Source: Lytechinus pictus (Eukaryota > Echinodermata > Echinoidea > Temnopleuroida > Toxopneustidae). From it: a DNA stretch of 64,000 nucleotides. The stretch spans positions 13,862,001-13,926,000 of the forward strand of contig NC_087257.1 in NCBI RefSeq assembly GCF_037042905.1, read 5' to 3'. Shown in pieces: positions 1 to 10,700 of this stretch. Position numbers and translations under genes: made by a program. How positions within the stretch are numbered: the first letter of the stretch is position 1; the number at the start of each line of letters is the position of its first letter. The notes beneath the pieces are model-generated. The model made no database searches. It saw only the letters and a program-made list of their open reading frames with translations, and was not told the DNA's origin.

Positions 1-60
1 TCATTATTTTCCCACCATTTTGAGTCAGATTTTTTATGAATAGATCTGTTTATGACATTT

Positions 61-236
61 CAGGAGAAAGAGAGGGAGACCCAAAACTACCTGTCCTGGC
101 ATCACATTTGAGGAGAAGAAGTCGGTGAATATGACCTAGCCCGGGGGAGTTTCCAGAAGAAGGCCCAGAACCACCGGCCGCCAGGAGTGGAGGTCCTTTG
201 TTGTTGCTCTACATGTCAGGAGGCATCGGGCAGTAG
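61..236 (+). other. Possible non-coding exon ending at a splice donor
   Basis: A GC-richer segment than its surroundings ends with AG followed by GTAAGA at about 236, a good donor. No long frame is open. With the candidate exons at 1561-1659 and 2295 onward it could form a spliced non-coding or 5'-untranslated transcript. The support is splice-site shape only, so this is a weak call. The short tandem GTAAG(T/A) repeats just after it (about 237-290) could also mimic donors by chance. Confidence 0.2.
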
Positions 237-1560
237 GTAAGACTACGTAAGTACAGTAGGCAAGACTAAGTAAGTACAGTAGGCTCTTTCAGGTGTAAAG
301 TTTATTTTTTGTTTGGAGTCGTTGCGTATCTTCCATTATCAGAATCGCGCAGATTCGGATGTGCGCAATCTTGGGGCACCTTATCTGTCAATGGTCCTAA
401 CTGTACTTAGAGGACTCTGTGATGATATTTTTATCATTTTTACATTCACGGAGCCTAGACAAGTCTCTGTTGCCTGTAGAACTTGGTACTCAAAGATGGA
501 TTTCCGTAAAAAATCCACCTTTCCCATAATAATTTTTGGGCAAACATTTAATTTGTCCAATTTGTAAGCCTTTGTAATCTAAATATAAAAAATTAAGGCT
601 TAAGAAATGTTAATTGTAAGCAGGTAAACATTTCGAAGGATCACTTGCTTGCAATTCCCAAGCTATATAACACAATGACATGACCTTTAACTCGAGTGAC
701 GTCCATATGCAAGAAAATACAGAGAGAATTGGTGCAAATGCATAGCTGATTGTGCTAGTATTAGATTCCAGGCTGACGTGTATCGGTTTGGACGTTCTAA
801 TGACAAGTTTAGAGTGTAATTTGGCGCTAATAGAGTTTCGCAACGGTTGATCTGGCGATGCCAGAAAACTAATTTCACCTCAAAATTTGTCAGATTTTTT
901 GGCCAAATATCTATTCAATTTAATGTGTTCTAAAACTACTAAAAATTAAGTATAAGAATAATAATATATTCATAGGCCTGCCGATAGTAAAATTAAAAAA
1001 AATAATGTAAGGCCTAACTTAACCACATTTAGGGCCTATTACTATTAAAGCTTTTATACAGATTGTCTTTAATTTGTGGAAGTTAAAAATCAAGATGATG
1101 ATCAGATCTAGAATTCTCAGATCTGAAAGTTAGACCATAACTTACCTTAAAAATCCTGCAAAATTTTCTAAATACCTCATTTTGCCAGCCACATTTGAAA
1201 AGGTTCCTGCCCATTACGAAAGCTATGCACTTTAAAAGATTCGTATTATTATTGTTAAAAAGACAAAAATTGAAGTGACATAAAGTAAGCTGCAAACAGT
1301 TGCTGGATACTCTTTGCATTAATATGTTCCTCACACTGACACTGCTGTTACAGTTTCATGTAAAAATTGAACATTGAAATTGCATGCACATTAATGAGTG
1401 GCACATGCGAAGAATTACTTGTAGGACCCTTAGGCTTACTACACCATATATTTTGCGTCTTACCTACTGTGCATGTGCCATGGCTGGGACATGTACTTGT
1501 AGATTTTGCAATTTCTTGGCATGATTGAGGTTAACATTTTTTTTTCTCTCTCTCTTTTGC

Positions 1561-1659
1561 AGCCCTGGTAGAAGCACCATCTTGATACTATCATTCAAAC
1601 TCTCATCAGCTGTATCATTAAAGGTGGACTAAAAGAACAATATTCATGCAGATATAATG
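1561..1659 (+). other. Possible untranslated exon with acceptor and donor
   Basis: A strong pyrimidine tract ending in TTTTGCAG precedes position 1561, and GTGAGTAC follows ATG at about 1657-1659. An exon of about 99 bp is the natural reading. There is no long open frame through it. If the terminal ATG were a start codon, the coding sequence would begin in the next exon. It could be a non-coding RNA exon or a 5' UTR exon; the sequence does not decide. Confidence 0.3.
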
Positions 1660-2454
1660 GTGAGTACAAATTTATCCTTTTTGGAAGGTATTTTTTATTA
1701 TTATTGTGTTATTTTGATTATTTACATGTGCATGAACATGAGGTGCAGTTAAATAATTTTGATTTTGTAACCACTCTGATACAAAGCTTGTCTAATGCTC
1801 TTACAAGGTTCATGCTGTTGTCAATTCAAACGTAATAGATAGGCATAAGTGAAACATCAACACCTAATGTGCATTTATGATCACATCAGAATTGATCTTC
1901 GTTATGTGAAATTGGCAACTTGTAATTTCTTATTCAAACTGATGGAATTATCCCATAACTATTTAAAACACATTTAAAAAAAGCATGAATTAAAATCATG
2001 TTTAATTAAAATAAATATTTAAAAAAAAATAAATTTACTCTAAAATGTCCTTCCCTATAGTATACAGAGATGGTTTGGAGGTGCAGCAGATATTGAGGGC
2101 ATCAAGCCCCCTCCCCGGACTTGACTTTACATGTTAATATTTGAAGTATAAATATGTAACAAACCCCACATTGTTTTTTAATAATTTTTTAAAAAGTTTG
2201 GAAATTGATATTGAAACCATGTAGTTTTTAATGAATATTAAATAGTTAATGCAGGAAAGGCTTTTATGTTTATCTTCTTCTGTTATTTTTGCAGATGCCT
2301 TAAGTTGAAATGGAAGGTGTCCTAAATCTGCACCCATTCATCTGGTTTCGTAACTCCTTTCATAGTGCTATTGGAACCTGCTCCCTACCAGTATAAAATC
2401 GAACAGATTGGAAGAATAAAGGCCAATTGGAAGTGCCTTTTATATTTCTACTTG

Positions 2455-2965
2455 CAACAAAGCAGTCCGTGGTTTAGCGCAATCTAAACTGGACTATTGT
2501 AATGCTCTTCGTGCTTGAATTAGGGCGATCTGGACCGACTGCAGATAGTACAGAATGCTGCATCTATTCTGCCATTTGCCATACGCCAACTTCGCTGGCT
2601 GCAAGTCAAGGAAAGGATATAAATGTACATGAACATCAGTGTCCGTCTCCTGATTTTCAAAGTCAATGACAGAGATCCAGATTACATGTATTAAAAGGAA
2701 TCCCTTGTGCGTCATTTTCATTCTAGGCGCACTTGCCTTTTTATTTTTGTGATCATTACGCACCTACAAATTAGCTACTGGTGATGCAACTTTCTCCACA
2801 ACTGCTCCAAGGCCATGGAATTAGCTCCTTCCTTTCCTCCAGTTGTCAACAACCTTGGATCAGTCCAAATACAATTTGAGAAGACCAACCATATTCCTGA
2901 TCATCTTTGCTCTGGACTTACAACAATACTGTCACTGCCTGGTAATTTGAATTTTTTAAAATCTC
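2455..2965 (+). pseudogene. LINE reverse-transcriptase C-terminal relic
   Basis: Frame-broken remains of the end of a non-LTR retrotransposon reverse transcriptase. Readable pieces in order are SKLDYCNAL, then DLDRLQIVQNAAS, then LRWLQVKERI, and finally STTAPRPWN near 2795-2820. These match the usual order in the C-terminal region of L2/CR1/RTE-type LINEs (LDYCN, LQ-VQNAA, LHWLP, AP-LWN). Several stops and frame changes interrupt it, so it is dead. An acceptor-like TTTTTGCAG at about 2294 lies upstream, but nothing ties it to this relic. Confidence 0.7.
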
Positions 2966-3019
2966 ATGTGCTAACTAGGATGGCGTCTCAAAGCGCTTTG
3001 TATCTCGCAAAATAATGTG

Positions 3020-4330
3020 TTGTGTAAAAGTGAACACGCATTGAGGTCAAGCATAAGGGTAACCATGGATATTGCCTTTGATTACTTTTTAACAAAACTG
3101 AAAAATTCATCAAAATTAGACAAGGGATACTAAAGTATGTATGACATTCTATCCTCTGCATTATTTTGGTGAAAGAGCTCTAAGCATATGCAAGTAGCAA
3201 GCTGATGATGTCATACAGACGTACACGTAACCCCAACTTATTATTTTGTATATAAAATTGTGTATTTAATTTTGTTTACCAAGAATGAAACAAATCGGAT
3301 TGTAAACTGTATTGATGTGACTTACCTGTATTAATTATTGCTGGAAATTCTTTTGCTACATGGGATTGGAAGACATACTTATTACACACGTGAAGTAATT
3401 ATTCTTTTATCTGGTAACGTGAGAACAATAAAAATGTGGGCATGATATCATAAACTTACATGTATCTACTTTCATGTGTTGATGACCAATATTTTTGTAA
3501 TTATTATTTTTAAATTGATTTTATCTGATTTTGATAAAATTTTGACTATTTTGCATGGTAAAAGTTACTTTATTTTAGATTATGTTGAGCCCGTATCATA
3601 TACAAGTACAACTTTAAAGATAAATTACCAGTTGTAGTACCAATCTTAAAATGAGTTCGAACAGAATCAAATAGAATTACCAGCAAAATATAAAAGATAT
3701 GTGCCATAATTATAGCTCGGGAAGAAAATGTGTAATTGCTGAGAAATTAGCAAAATAAGCATGTAATTCTATCAAATGTCAGGTATTTTTCAAATCAATC
3801 ATAATACACTGTCCTGTCCCACATATGCTTTTCTGTGTTAGTGATCATCAGAATTGTTGTAGACACATCCTTATGTTTGTTCATTTTCTTAAAAACAAGA
3901 GTTTAATAATTTTTGTCTTTAAGCATAAAACAAAGAGTAATCAGTCCATTCTGTATGTGTGATCTGCAAAAAAAAACTACAGTGGTCGTTAATTTGGTTT
4001 GCTGAAAAGCCTGATAGCCTTTGAGGTAACTTTTTAAAGTATTTAGAAGAAATGTATTTTTTTTTAAAGATTTATATGCACTGTAATTTCTTTGAAAGTT
4101 ACTGTTATGTTACACTGTTTGTACAGCAAAGCAGCTGTTATACATTTTTTGTCAATAGCAAATGTAAACCAGTATTGTAAATTGATGACTCTATGAGCTA
4201 AATACCAGTACTTTCTATATCACTTGTAAAATCATTTGTTGTTTGTTCATTGAAGGTGTTGTATTTTCTTAATCTTACAAAAGTCCATAGGGTCATGAAC
4301 ACATTCTACTGCTACCAAAATGCTTACCCA
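3020..4330. other. AT-rich stretch, no gene seen
   Basis: Read on both strands: only short random frames, A/T homopolymers and no domain, tRNA or repeat structure that I can support. Confidence 0.5.
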
Positions 4331-4344
4331 TGATCTGTGATGTA

Positions 4345-5215
4345 TATCTAACCAGTTACCACACACATTGCAACACACCAGTTGCTACATACATTATCAT
4401 GCATCAGTTATCACACATACCATCACACTAGTTATCACACACATTTTGGGTAATGACTCTGATGCATGGTATTATGTGTAGTATGTAAAATATGTGTGGT
4501 AATGTGTGTGGTAATTGTAATGCATGTGGTAACTGGTGAGTGTTTACCACACACCATTTACCACACGAATTACATCATATTTTACCACACACCAGTTACC
4601 ACATGCATTACCACACACCAGTTACGTAACTGGTGTGTGGTAGTGTATGTGGTAACGCGTGTGGTAAATCGTGTGTAGTAATGCATGTGGTAACCGGTGT
4701 GTGGTAAAATGTGAGGTAAATTGTGTGGTAAGATGTGAGGTAATTCGTGTGGTAAATGACGTGTGGTAATCGTGTGGTAACTGGTGTGTGGTAAAATGTG
4801 AGGTAATTTGTGTGGTAATGCATGTGGTAACTGGTGTGTGGTAATTTGTGTGGTAACTGGTGTGTGGTAAAATGTGTGGTAACTGTCGTGTGGTAATCTA
4901 TGTGGTAAATGGTGTATGGTAATGCATGTGGTGACTGGTGTGTAGTAACCATCGTGTGGTAATTTGTGTGGTAAAAATTGTTACCATAAATTAATCCCTT
5001 GTGTGGTAAATGTTACCGTATATTAATCCATTCATGTGGTATTCCTGTGGTAATGTTGTGTGGTAAATGTTCCAATTTACCACAGGACAATACCACAGGA
5101 CATTACCACACATTACCACACAATACCACATGACATTAAGACATAGCATTACCACACAACAATATATGTGGTAATCGTGTGGTAAAGTCCTATGGTAATT
5201 ATATGGTATTACCAC
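4345..5215. repeat. TGTGGTAA minisatellite with strand switches
   Basis: About 870 bp built from variants of a 10-14 bp word, GTGTGGTAA plus a variable spacer, often the longer phrase GTAACTGGTGTGTG. The orientation flips: CA-rich (TTACCACAC) about 4350-4450 and 4545-4625, GT-rich about 4630-5070, CA-rich about 5075-5150, then GT again to 5215. The inverted blocks can fold into long hairpins. The open frames here are repeat-encoded peptides (HTTVTTH-like) and not genes. Confidence 0.9.
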
Positions 5216-5700
5216 AGGACATTTTTGTAAGGGAATATCCAGTTATTCACGTATGATGAGAACAAAGCACCATGGCAAATTGTGCTCGACTACACATGCA
5301 TAGGAGCAATAGACAAACAAAATAGAAATATTATGACCTCATGCACTACAGATATGTTTCATGCAAGGAAGCTGCTCCTTCTCTTCGATGTGGTACAAAG
5401 TGAAGTGCAGAAAGATCATGAATGACTGTGACTAAGAAAGCATGACCAGTACATAATAGATTACAGCTAGAGATTTAATGTCCATTATTGACAGTTCGGG
5501 GATTAAAGTAATCTGTTTGGTCGAATTGGATTTTCGCTATTTATTTGGCGGGAGATATTTGATCCCATGTCGGCAAGCTGTCGTCACACCACATTTTTAA
5601 TATTCAAAAATCCTAAATCCGTGTGACAGATTACGAAGAACTGCTTGGTAATGCAGAGGTTACATCTTGAGTATAAGCTTTGCATTTCTTTGATATTTTA
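5216..5700. other. No gene seen
   Basis: Unique-looking sequence with no frame, motif or repeat that I recognise on either strand. Confidence 0.4.
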
Positions 5701-5704
5701 AAGG

Positions 5705-5998
5705 ATGAATATTGCCACAGGTATCTTGCTGTCTTTTAACACGTATTGGCCTCGGGCGGTGGAGTTCCTTTTCCTGTACTGTTTGTTGTGGACGCTACGT
5801 TTGTGTCCGTTACTGATATCGTCTTTACAACGTGCTTTCGCTGTGACCAATGCACACTTGCACTATTCAGTTTTGTTATTGTCCACCCATGTAACTGTGG
5901 CTTTGCAGACAACGCCGGAAGATTCCTGCAAGACAACCTTCTGGCAAATAACTTTGCAACCGCCATGCAGTTGTCAACTTAACTTTGGTGATAGCTGA
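5705..5998. other. Overlapping open frames of unknown meaning
   Basis: A GC-richer island is open in two plus frames (97 and 78 codons) and one minus frame (76 codons). None contains a domain I recognise, and the minus-strand frame does not match the CCP or HYR pattern of the neighbouring gene. It could be an exon of an unknown gene or a transposon fragment. I assign no function. Confidence 0.15.
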
Positions 5999-6113
5999 TG
6001 TCCTAGTGGAGCTGCATGTGCCGTAGGAGGTCCAATTAAGGCATATATATATATATATATATAGCAAAATACAAGGTGAATAAAACAACCGTAGATAGAA
6101 AAGTTGATCAAAT

Positions 6114-6136
6114 TTTCGCCCAGAGGGCTTCATCAG
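6114..6136 (-). ncRNA. Hammerhead-like core, left PLE arm
   Basis: On the minus strand CTGATGA (6136-6130) is followed by a short GC stem-loop and GAAA (6117-6114), the invariant halves of a hammerhead ribozyme core joined by helix II. PLE terminal repeats are known to carry hammerhead motifs. Helices I and III are not convincing by eye, so catalytic activity is unproven. Confidence 0.4.
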
Positions 6137-6521
6137 GAAATGATGAATTTATTAGTCAACAGCACCAAGAAACGCAGTGCGCAAAACGCAAAGCGTAAAA
6201 AAACACAACGCGCTAAGAGGTAAGACGCGAAGCGCAACAGTACAAAAGAAAAGAGAGAGAAAAAGAGAGAAAAAAAGAAAAAAGAAAGAAAAGGGAAGGG
6301 AAAAAAAAGAAGAAGAAGAAAGCCGGGGAGAAAAAAGGAAGAGAGAAAATGGAAAAGGAAAACGATTAGAAAAAAAGGAGAGAGGGAGAGAAGGGGGCAG
6401 AAATAGAGGACAGCTGGGGAGAAAGAAGTAAGAGAAGAAAAAAGAGGAAAAAGGAAAAAGAAAAAAAGAAAGAAAAAGAAGAAAAAGAAAGGGAAGGACA
6501 ACAGAAAGAAAGGAAGAAACA

Positions 6522-6854
6522 AAGAGCTCTTTCACATGTGTCACCAAGGATTGCATATATTGCATCTACTGCTCCAAGTGCAATGAGATCTACATCGGAG
6601 AAACGAAGAGGAGGCTTGCTGACAGAGTGACCGAACATCTTCGCTCCATCAGGATCAAGTCAGCAGGGTTGCCGGTAGCCCATCATTTTACCCAACCTGA
6701 CCATAACATCGGGTACTTCAAGGTGTGCGTTCTTCTGACTGGTTTTCGTTCGGATGGGATAAGGAAAGAGAAGGAGGAACGCCTCATCCACTCTCTCGGC
6801 TCTCTCCAACCTGATGGAATGAATGTGTCTTTCCACTCCTTTCCCGTGGTTTGA
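6522..6854 (+). pseudogene. PLE GIY-YIG endonuclease domain, 5'-truncated
   Basis: An open frame of about 110 codons ends in TGA at 6852-6854. It contains CIYCSKCNEIYIGETKRRL, a cysteine-bracketed GIY-YIG motif (here IYC...IYIG) followed by the R-x-x-x-H helix region, then PVAHHF, KVCVL, RKEKEERLIHSLGSLQP and GMNV. That is the standard C-terminal endonuclease of Penelope-like elements, which nicks target DNA to prime reverse transcription. No upstream reverse-transcriptase sequence remains because the left inverted arm replaces it. There is no start codon in context, so it is a fragment. Confidence 0.85.
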
Positions 6855-7280
6855 TTTCTTTTCTCCCCCTCTCTCTCTCTCTTTGCTTCCCTTTCTTGTT
6901 TCTTCCTTTCTTTCTGTTGTCCTTCCCTTTCTTTTTCTTCTTTTTCTTTCTTTTTTTCTTTTTCTTTTTTCCTCTTTTTTCTTCTCTTACTTCTTTCTCC
7001 CCAGCTGTCCTCTATTTCTGCCCCCTTCTCTCCCTCTCTCCTTTTTTTCTAATCGTTTTCCTTTTCCATTTTCTCTCTTCCTTTTTTCTCCCCGGCTTTC
7101 TTCTTCTTCTTTTTTTTCCCTTCCCTTTTCTTTCTTTTTTCTTTTTTCTCTCTTTTTCTCTCTCTTTTCTTTTGTACTGTTGCGCTTCGCGTCTTACCTC
7201 TTAGCGCGTTGTGTTTTTTTACGCTTTGCGTTTTGCGCACTGCGTTTCTTGGTGCTGTTGACTAATAAATTCATCATTTC

Positions 7281-7303
7281 CTGATGAAGCCCTATGGGCG
7301 AAA
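7281..7303 (+). ncRNA. Hammerhead-like core, right PLE arm
   Basis: CTGATGA at 7281-7287, helix II GCCC/GGGC closed by a TAT loop, then GAAA at 7300-7303. It mirrors the left-arm motif. The loop differs (TAT here, AGA or TCT there) while the stem is kept, as expected if the fold matters. A GUUGA/UCAAC pairing around it may form helix III. This is inference from pairing only. Confidence 0.4.
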
Positions 7304-7389
7304 ATTTGATCAACTTTTCTATCTACGGTTGTTTTATTCACCTTGTATTTTGCTTTATATTACCACAACCGACGCAGGACCTTCATTTT

Positions 7390-7390
<1 letters not shown>

Positions 7391-7432
<42 letters not shown>

Positions 7433-7485
7433 ATGAGTGTGTGTATGGGTGTGTGTGTGTGTGTGTATGTGTGTATGTATATATC
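7391..7485. repeat. (TA)n then (TG)n microsatellite
   Basis: About 24 bp of TA repeats run directly into about 65 bp of interrupted TG repeats. It borders the right arm of the Penelope-like element. Confidence 0.95.
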
Positions 7486-7514
7486 TAATAATGAAGTCGA
7501 ACTTCATACCTTAC

Positions 7515-7700
7515 CTAAACACTGCATGTTTTTTCCTGAAGAAGACCACATGCCATTCTGCAAGCAGGTCATTGTCGGCTGCGAGGTGTTGAGGGAGTAG
7601 CCAGAGTTGCACGAGAATGTGCATGAACTACCAAAGTACCAACCATTCGTGCAGCTCAATTCTCCATTCATTGGGGCACTTAACGTATTGCATGTGGTTC
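7515..7700 (-). CDS. Exon 5: CCP (sushi) domain 2
   Basis: Also exactly 186 bp, phase 1 to 1, with a TTTTAAG acceptor and a TTAG|GTAAGG donor. It encodes TTCNTLSAPMNGELSC, then CTFSCNSGYSLNTS, then MTCLQNGMWSSSGKNMQC. Cysteine spacing matches the previous module, and the equal exon length suggests duplication of a phase-1 cassette. This frame is not visible as a long open frame because it lacks a start codon. Confidence 0.9.
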
Positions 7701-10700
7701 CTTAAAAGAAAAATAGAAATGTGTATATCGCCATTCTAATTCATTACTAGATTACATGGATTATATTGGCCTTGAAACAGTTGTGATTTGGATAATGGGA
7801 ATGAAAATGTGTGTTTCACAATATATATTTAACTTATATTAGAACATTAAAAATTACTGAGATGGGGTGGCCTAATCACAACAATTTTCTTAATCATGAT
7901 ATAAAGACCAGGGTGTGATTCGGGTTATATTACCCAACCAAAATGTCTTGCTTAAGCACTTAGAAAAAAACACTGATGCCCGGTTTTAAAAAGGTGCTAT
8001 TGAATCGATAGTTTTAAACTATGCCTTATGCAGATTTCATCATTTATTTATCTTGATTCGGTACGTTTGATAAGAATGCTTCCATTAAAGTGCGCGCACT
8101 GTGCGACATGACCTAAATAATCTGCCACTAAGGCTGGATTAATGAGTCCATTGATAAAATCAAATTGATCAAAATTAAAAGTGTACCCATTAACATTTAT
8201 TTAGATTAATTGATTCGGTAATGCCATGACCGTAATAACAATTGTCAATTTAGCGCAAAGTGATTAATTAGTGGTCCTATTATAGTATGAAATGTACAGA
8301 AACCATGGTTTAAAACCAATGATTCTACTTAAACACACACACACACACACACAAATATTACGTGAACAAGTCGTTGTTGAGCCATCCCAGTACCCAGTGT
8401 TCCCCGATTGTATGCATGTTCTAATCTTGGAGCCAATTACATGATAGCCCAGGTCACAGGAGATGGTGCAGACAGATGAAATGAAGTTGGTGTTGGTGCA
8501 CCCCACACTACCATGAGAAGGGGCTGACAAAGTACTGCAACGGATACCTTTGAATACAATCAACAGTGACAGAAATATCACTTTCCCTCAAAGCAACAAT
8601 TGCGGTGCTAATACTCACTCAACCAGCGACTACGACTATGTGAGCAAGCCAACCGAAATGGGATAGGTCGAGATTCGAATTTTTAGAATGCAACATGACC
8701 AAAGTTTTTTTACCCTAAATGACCTTTGACCTTGGTAATATGACATGAAACTCAGGCAGATTGATGTGCTGAAGTTTCATGAACTAGGCCCATATACTTC
8801 CTAAGTTATGATGACATTTAAAAAACTTAACCTTCGGTTAAGATTTAGATGTTGATTCCCCCAATATGGTCTAAGTTCATTGACCGTAAATGACCTTTGA
8901 CCTTGATCATGCGACATCAAAATCTGGAAGAATGTTTAGTAATACGTGATAGCCATTATGTCCAAGTTTCCATTTCAAAAACTTAACCTTCGGTTAAAAT
9001 TTGATGTTGACGACGCCGCACAGTGGGCAAGAATGAACCCAAAGTGCGCCAAAACCCATTATTCACACATTTGTACGATTAAATTTGGTAGATAGGGGTA
9101 ATTTCACCCGTAGAATTCAATAAAAGTATTTTCAAATATTGTTAAAATACTGTTTTCTGATTGGCTGTTAACATTTGAGAAGAAATTACATGTTTCTAAT
9201 TCTACAATAAGTTTCAAATTTTCAGAAACTAGTTTTAGAGAAATTTCAGCAATAATTAAGCATATTAGCAAACAACAAACAGGCAAACAAACAAGAAAAG
9301 TCTGTGCTCGGGGTACAATAATTCAATTGGTGACTTGAGTATCGCTTAAAGAGGGCGCCCTACCATGAATCCGGGATTGTAAAATTCAAAGTGAAATTGT
9401 AAAAAAAAAGTATTTTCATTCCCTGGGTACAATGATTAACCACACCTACATGAATTAAAATGGATTGATACCAGAAGTGGACAGTGAAATCTTTAAAATA
9501 ATGATTCCAGTGATAAATAATAGAGGCCGGGTCCTCTGCAGGTTAATCAGTACAAGGCCCTACAAGGCCTATCTATTTCACCAAAAACGCCGTATACAAA
9601 GTTATTCCGAATCAGAGTCTCTCTCTCTTCTATCTCACCAACTATTATGTCTTTGGTGAGAGGATCTTTTAGCATACTTTGAACATCAGGGGGAATAGGC
9701 TGTGATTGTTGTACTCTTAAAAACTTGCTACTAATCACTTATGTTATAGGGTCAGCTAATTACAAGGCTTGTTCCTTTCTTGCTGTTCCTCTCATAGTCA
9801 ATCCAATGTTTATTTCTATTTGTTGTTGTTGTTTTTTCTATTTTGTGAATATGATACTTTGTATATGTATGTTTTTGTATGGATTTTTATGAGCAAATAA
9901 ATTGAAATTGAAATTGAATGTCACCTGCTACCATTAGTCTGTGGAATACATATAAAGTCAATGAGAGTCATAAACCAAAAATCCTTGAAATGATAATATA
10001 CACTTCCTTCTTGATCGATAGTAACAATTATAGCAAATTTAGAATGAGCCAATAGATAAACGAATTCATACGTGTATGTGAAGTTACAAACCCTTTTGGG
10101 GGGACAAATACTAATAATAATAATGATTGCGAGACAAATGAATACCCTCTAGCGATTATTTCATTCCGCAATAATGAACCTATTTAGTATTAATGATAAT
10201 GCAACTTATACATGTAATAGAGCCCACGTATATCCCATCTCTGTCCTATACACATTTTCATATTTTGTCAGAAAACTGCGTGAGACCTATCACATCCCTA
10301 GTCATGTGTGTTATATTGATATACAGTAGTCCCTAACTTGGTTTATGAACAACAAAACTAATATATAATCTTACCCGGGAATCTTACCTTAAGAATTAAT
10401 CTTCTCAGGATATCAGATATGGAACACGGGATGGAACAGTTTGGCATCAAAATGAAGTTGTGTTACATGTATTATTATATAGTTAGTGGAATTGAAAATG
10501 AAAGCTTGCCTTTCCGTATGTTTAACGAAAATATTTTAAAGGCAGACACCAGTCACATGAGCCAGACATCCCCCCCTTCTCTCTCTCTCCCAGCAAGGCG
10601 ACGGGGAGTTTGTTTAATGTCACCCGCAACGTTCGGCACGCGCATAATGGGACACTAACTTGGAACGATTTTTGTGATAAATACGGCGAACGTTGGAAAA

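Larger units (their letters stand above)
6063..7354 (+). mobile_element. Fold-back Penelope-like element fragment
   Basis: Two arms of about 460 bp (6063-6524 and 6895-7354) are inverted copies of each other. They surround a 370-bp core encoding the GIY-YIG end of a Penelope-like element (PLE). The arms hold the 3' non-coding region: a long purine/pyrimidine tract, the word CGCTTCGCG, and a CTGATGA...GAAA core. Arm identity is very high and differs mainly in small indels and the hairpin loop. (TA)n tracts lie on both sides (6044-6062 and 7391-7414). PLEs are known for terminal repeats in direct or inverted arrangement. The reverse transcriptase itself is missing. Confidence 0.85.

Noticed and set aside
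4345..5215. CRISPR-like array
   Set aside because: Words are short, variable, and switch strand; no fixed repeat-spacer pattern, and the genome is animal-type.
4608..5215. 114- and 74-codon frames in the minisatellite
   Set aside because: Encoded by the repeated word itself (His/Thr/Tyr peptides).
5736..5966. Extra CCP or HYR exon of the minus-strand gene
   Set aside because: Translated in all three minus frames; cysteine spacing and HYR signature are absent.
6133..7284. Long frames rich in Phe/Leu/Ser or Lys/Glu (up to 153 codons)
   Set aside because: They read purine/pyrimidine simple sequence in the arms of the fold-back Penelope-like element and mirror each other on opposite strands.
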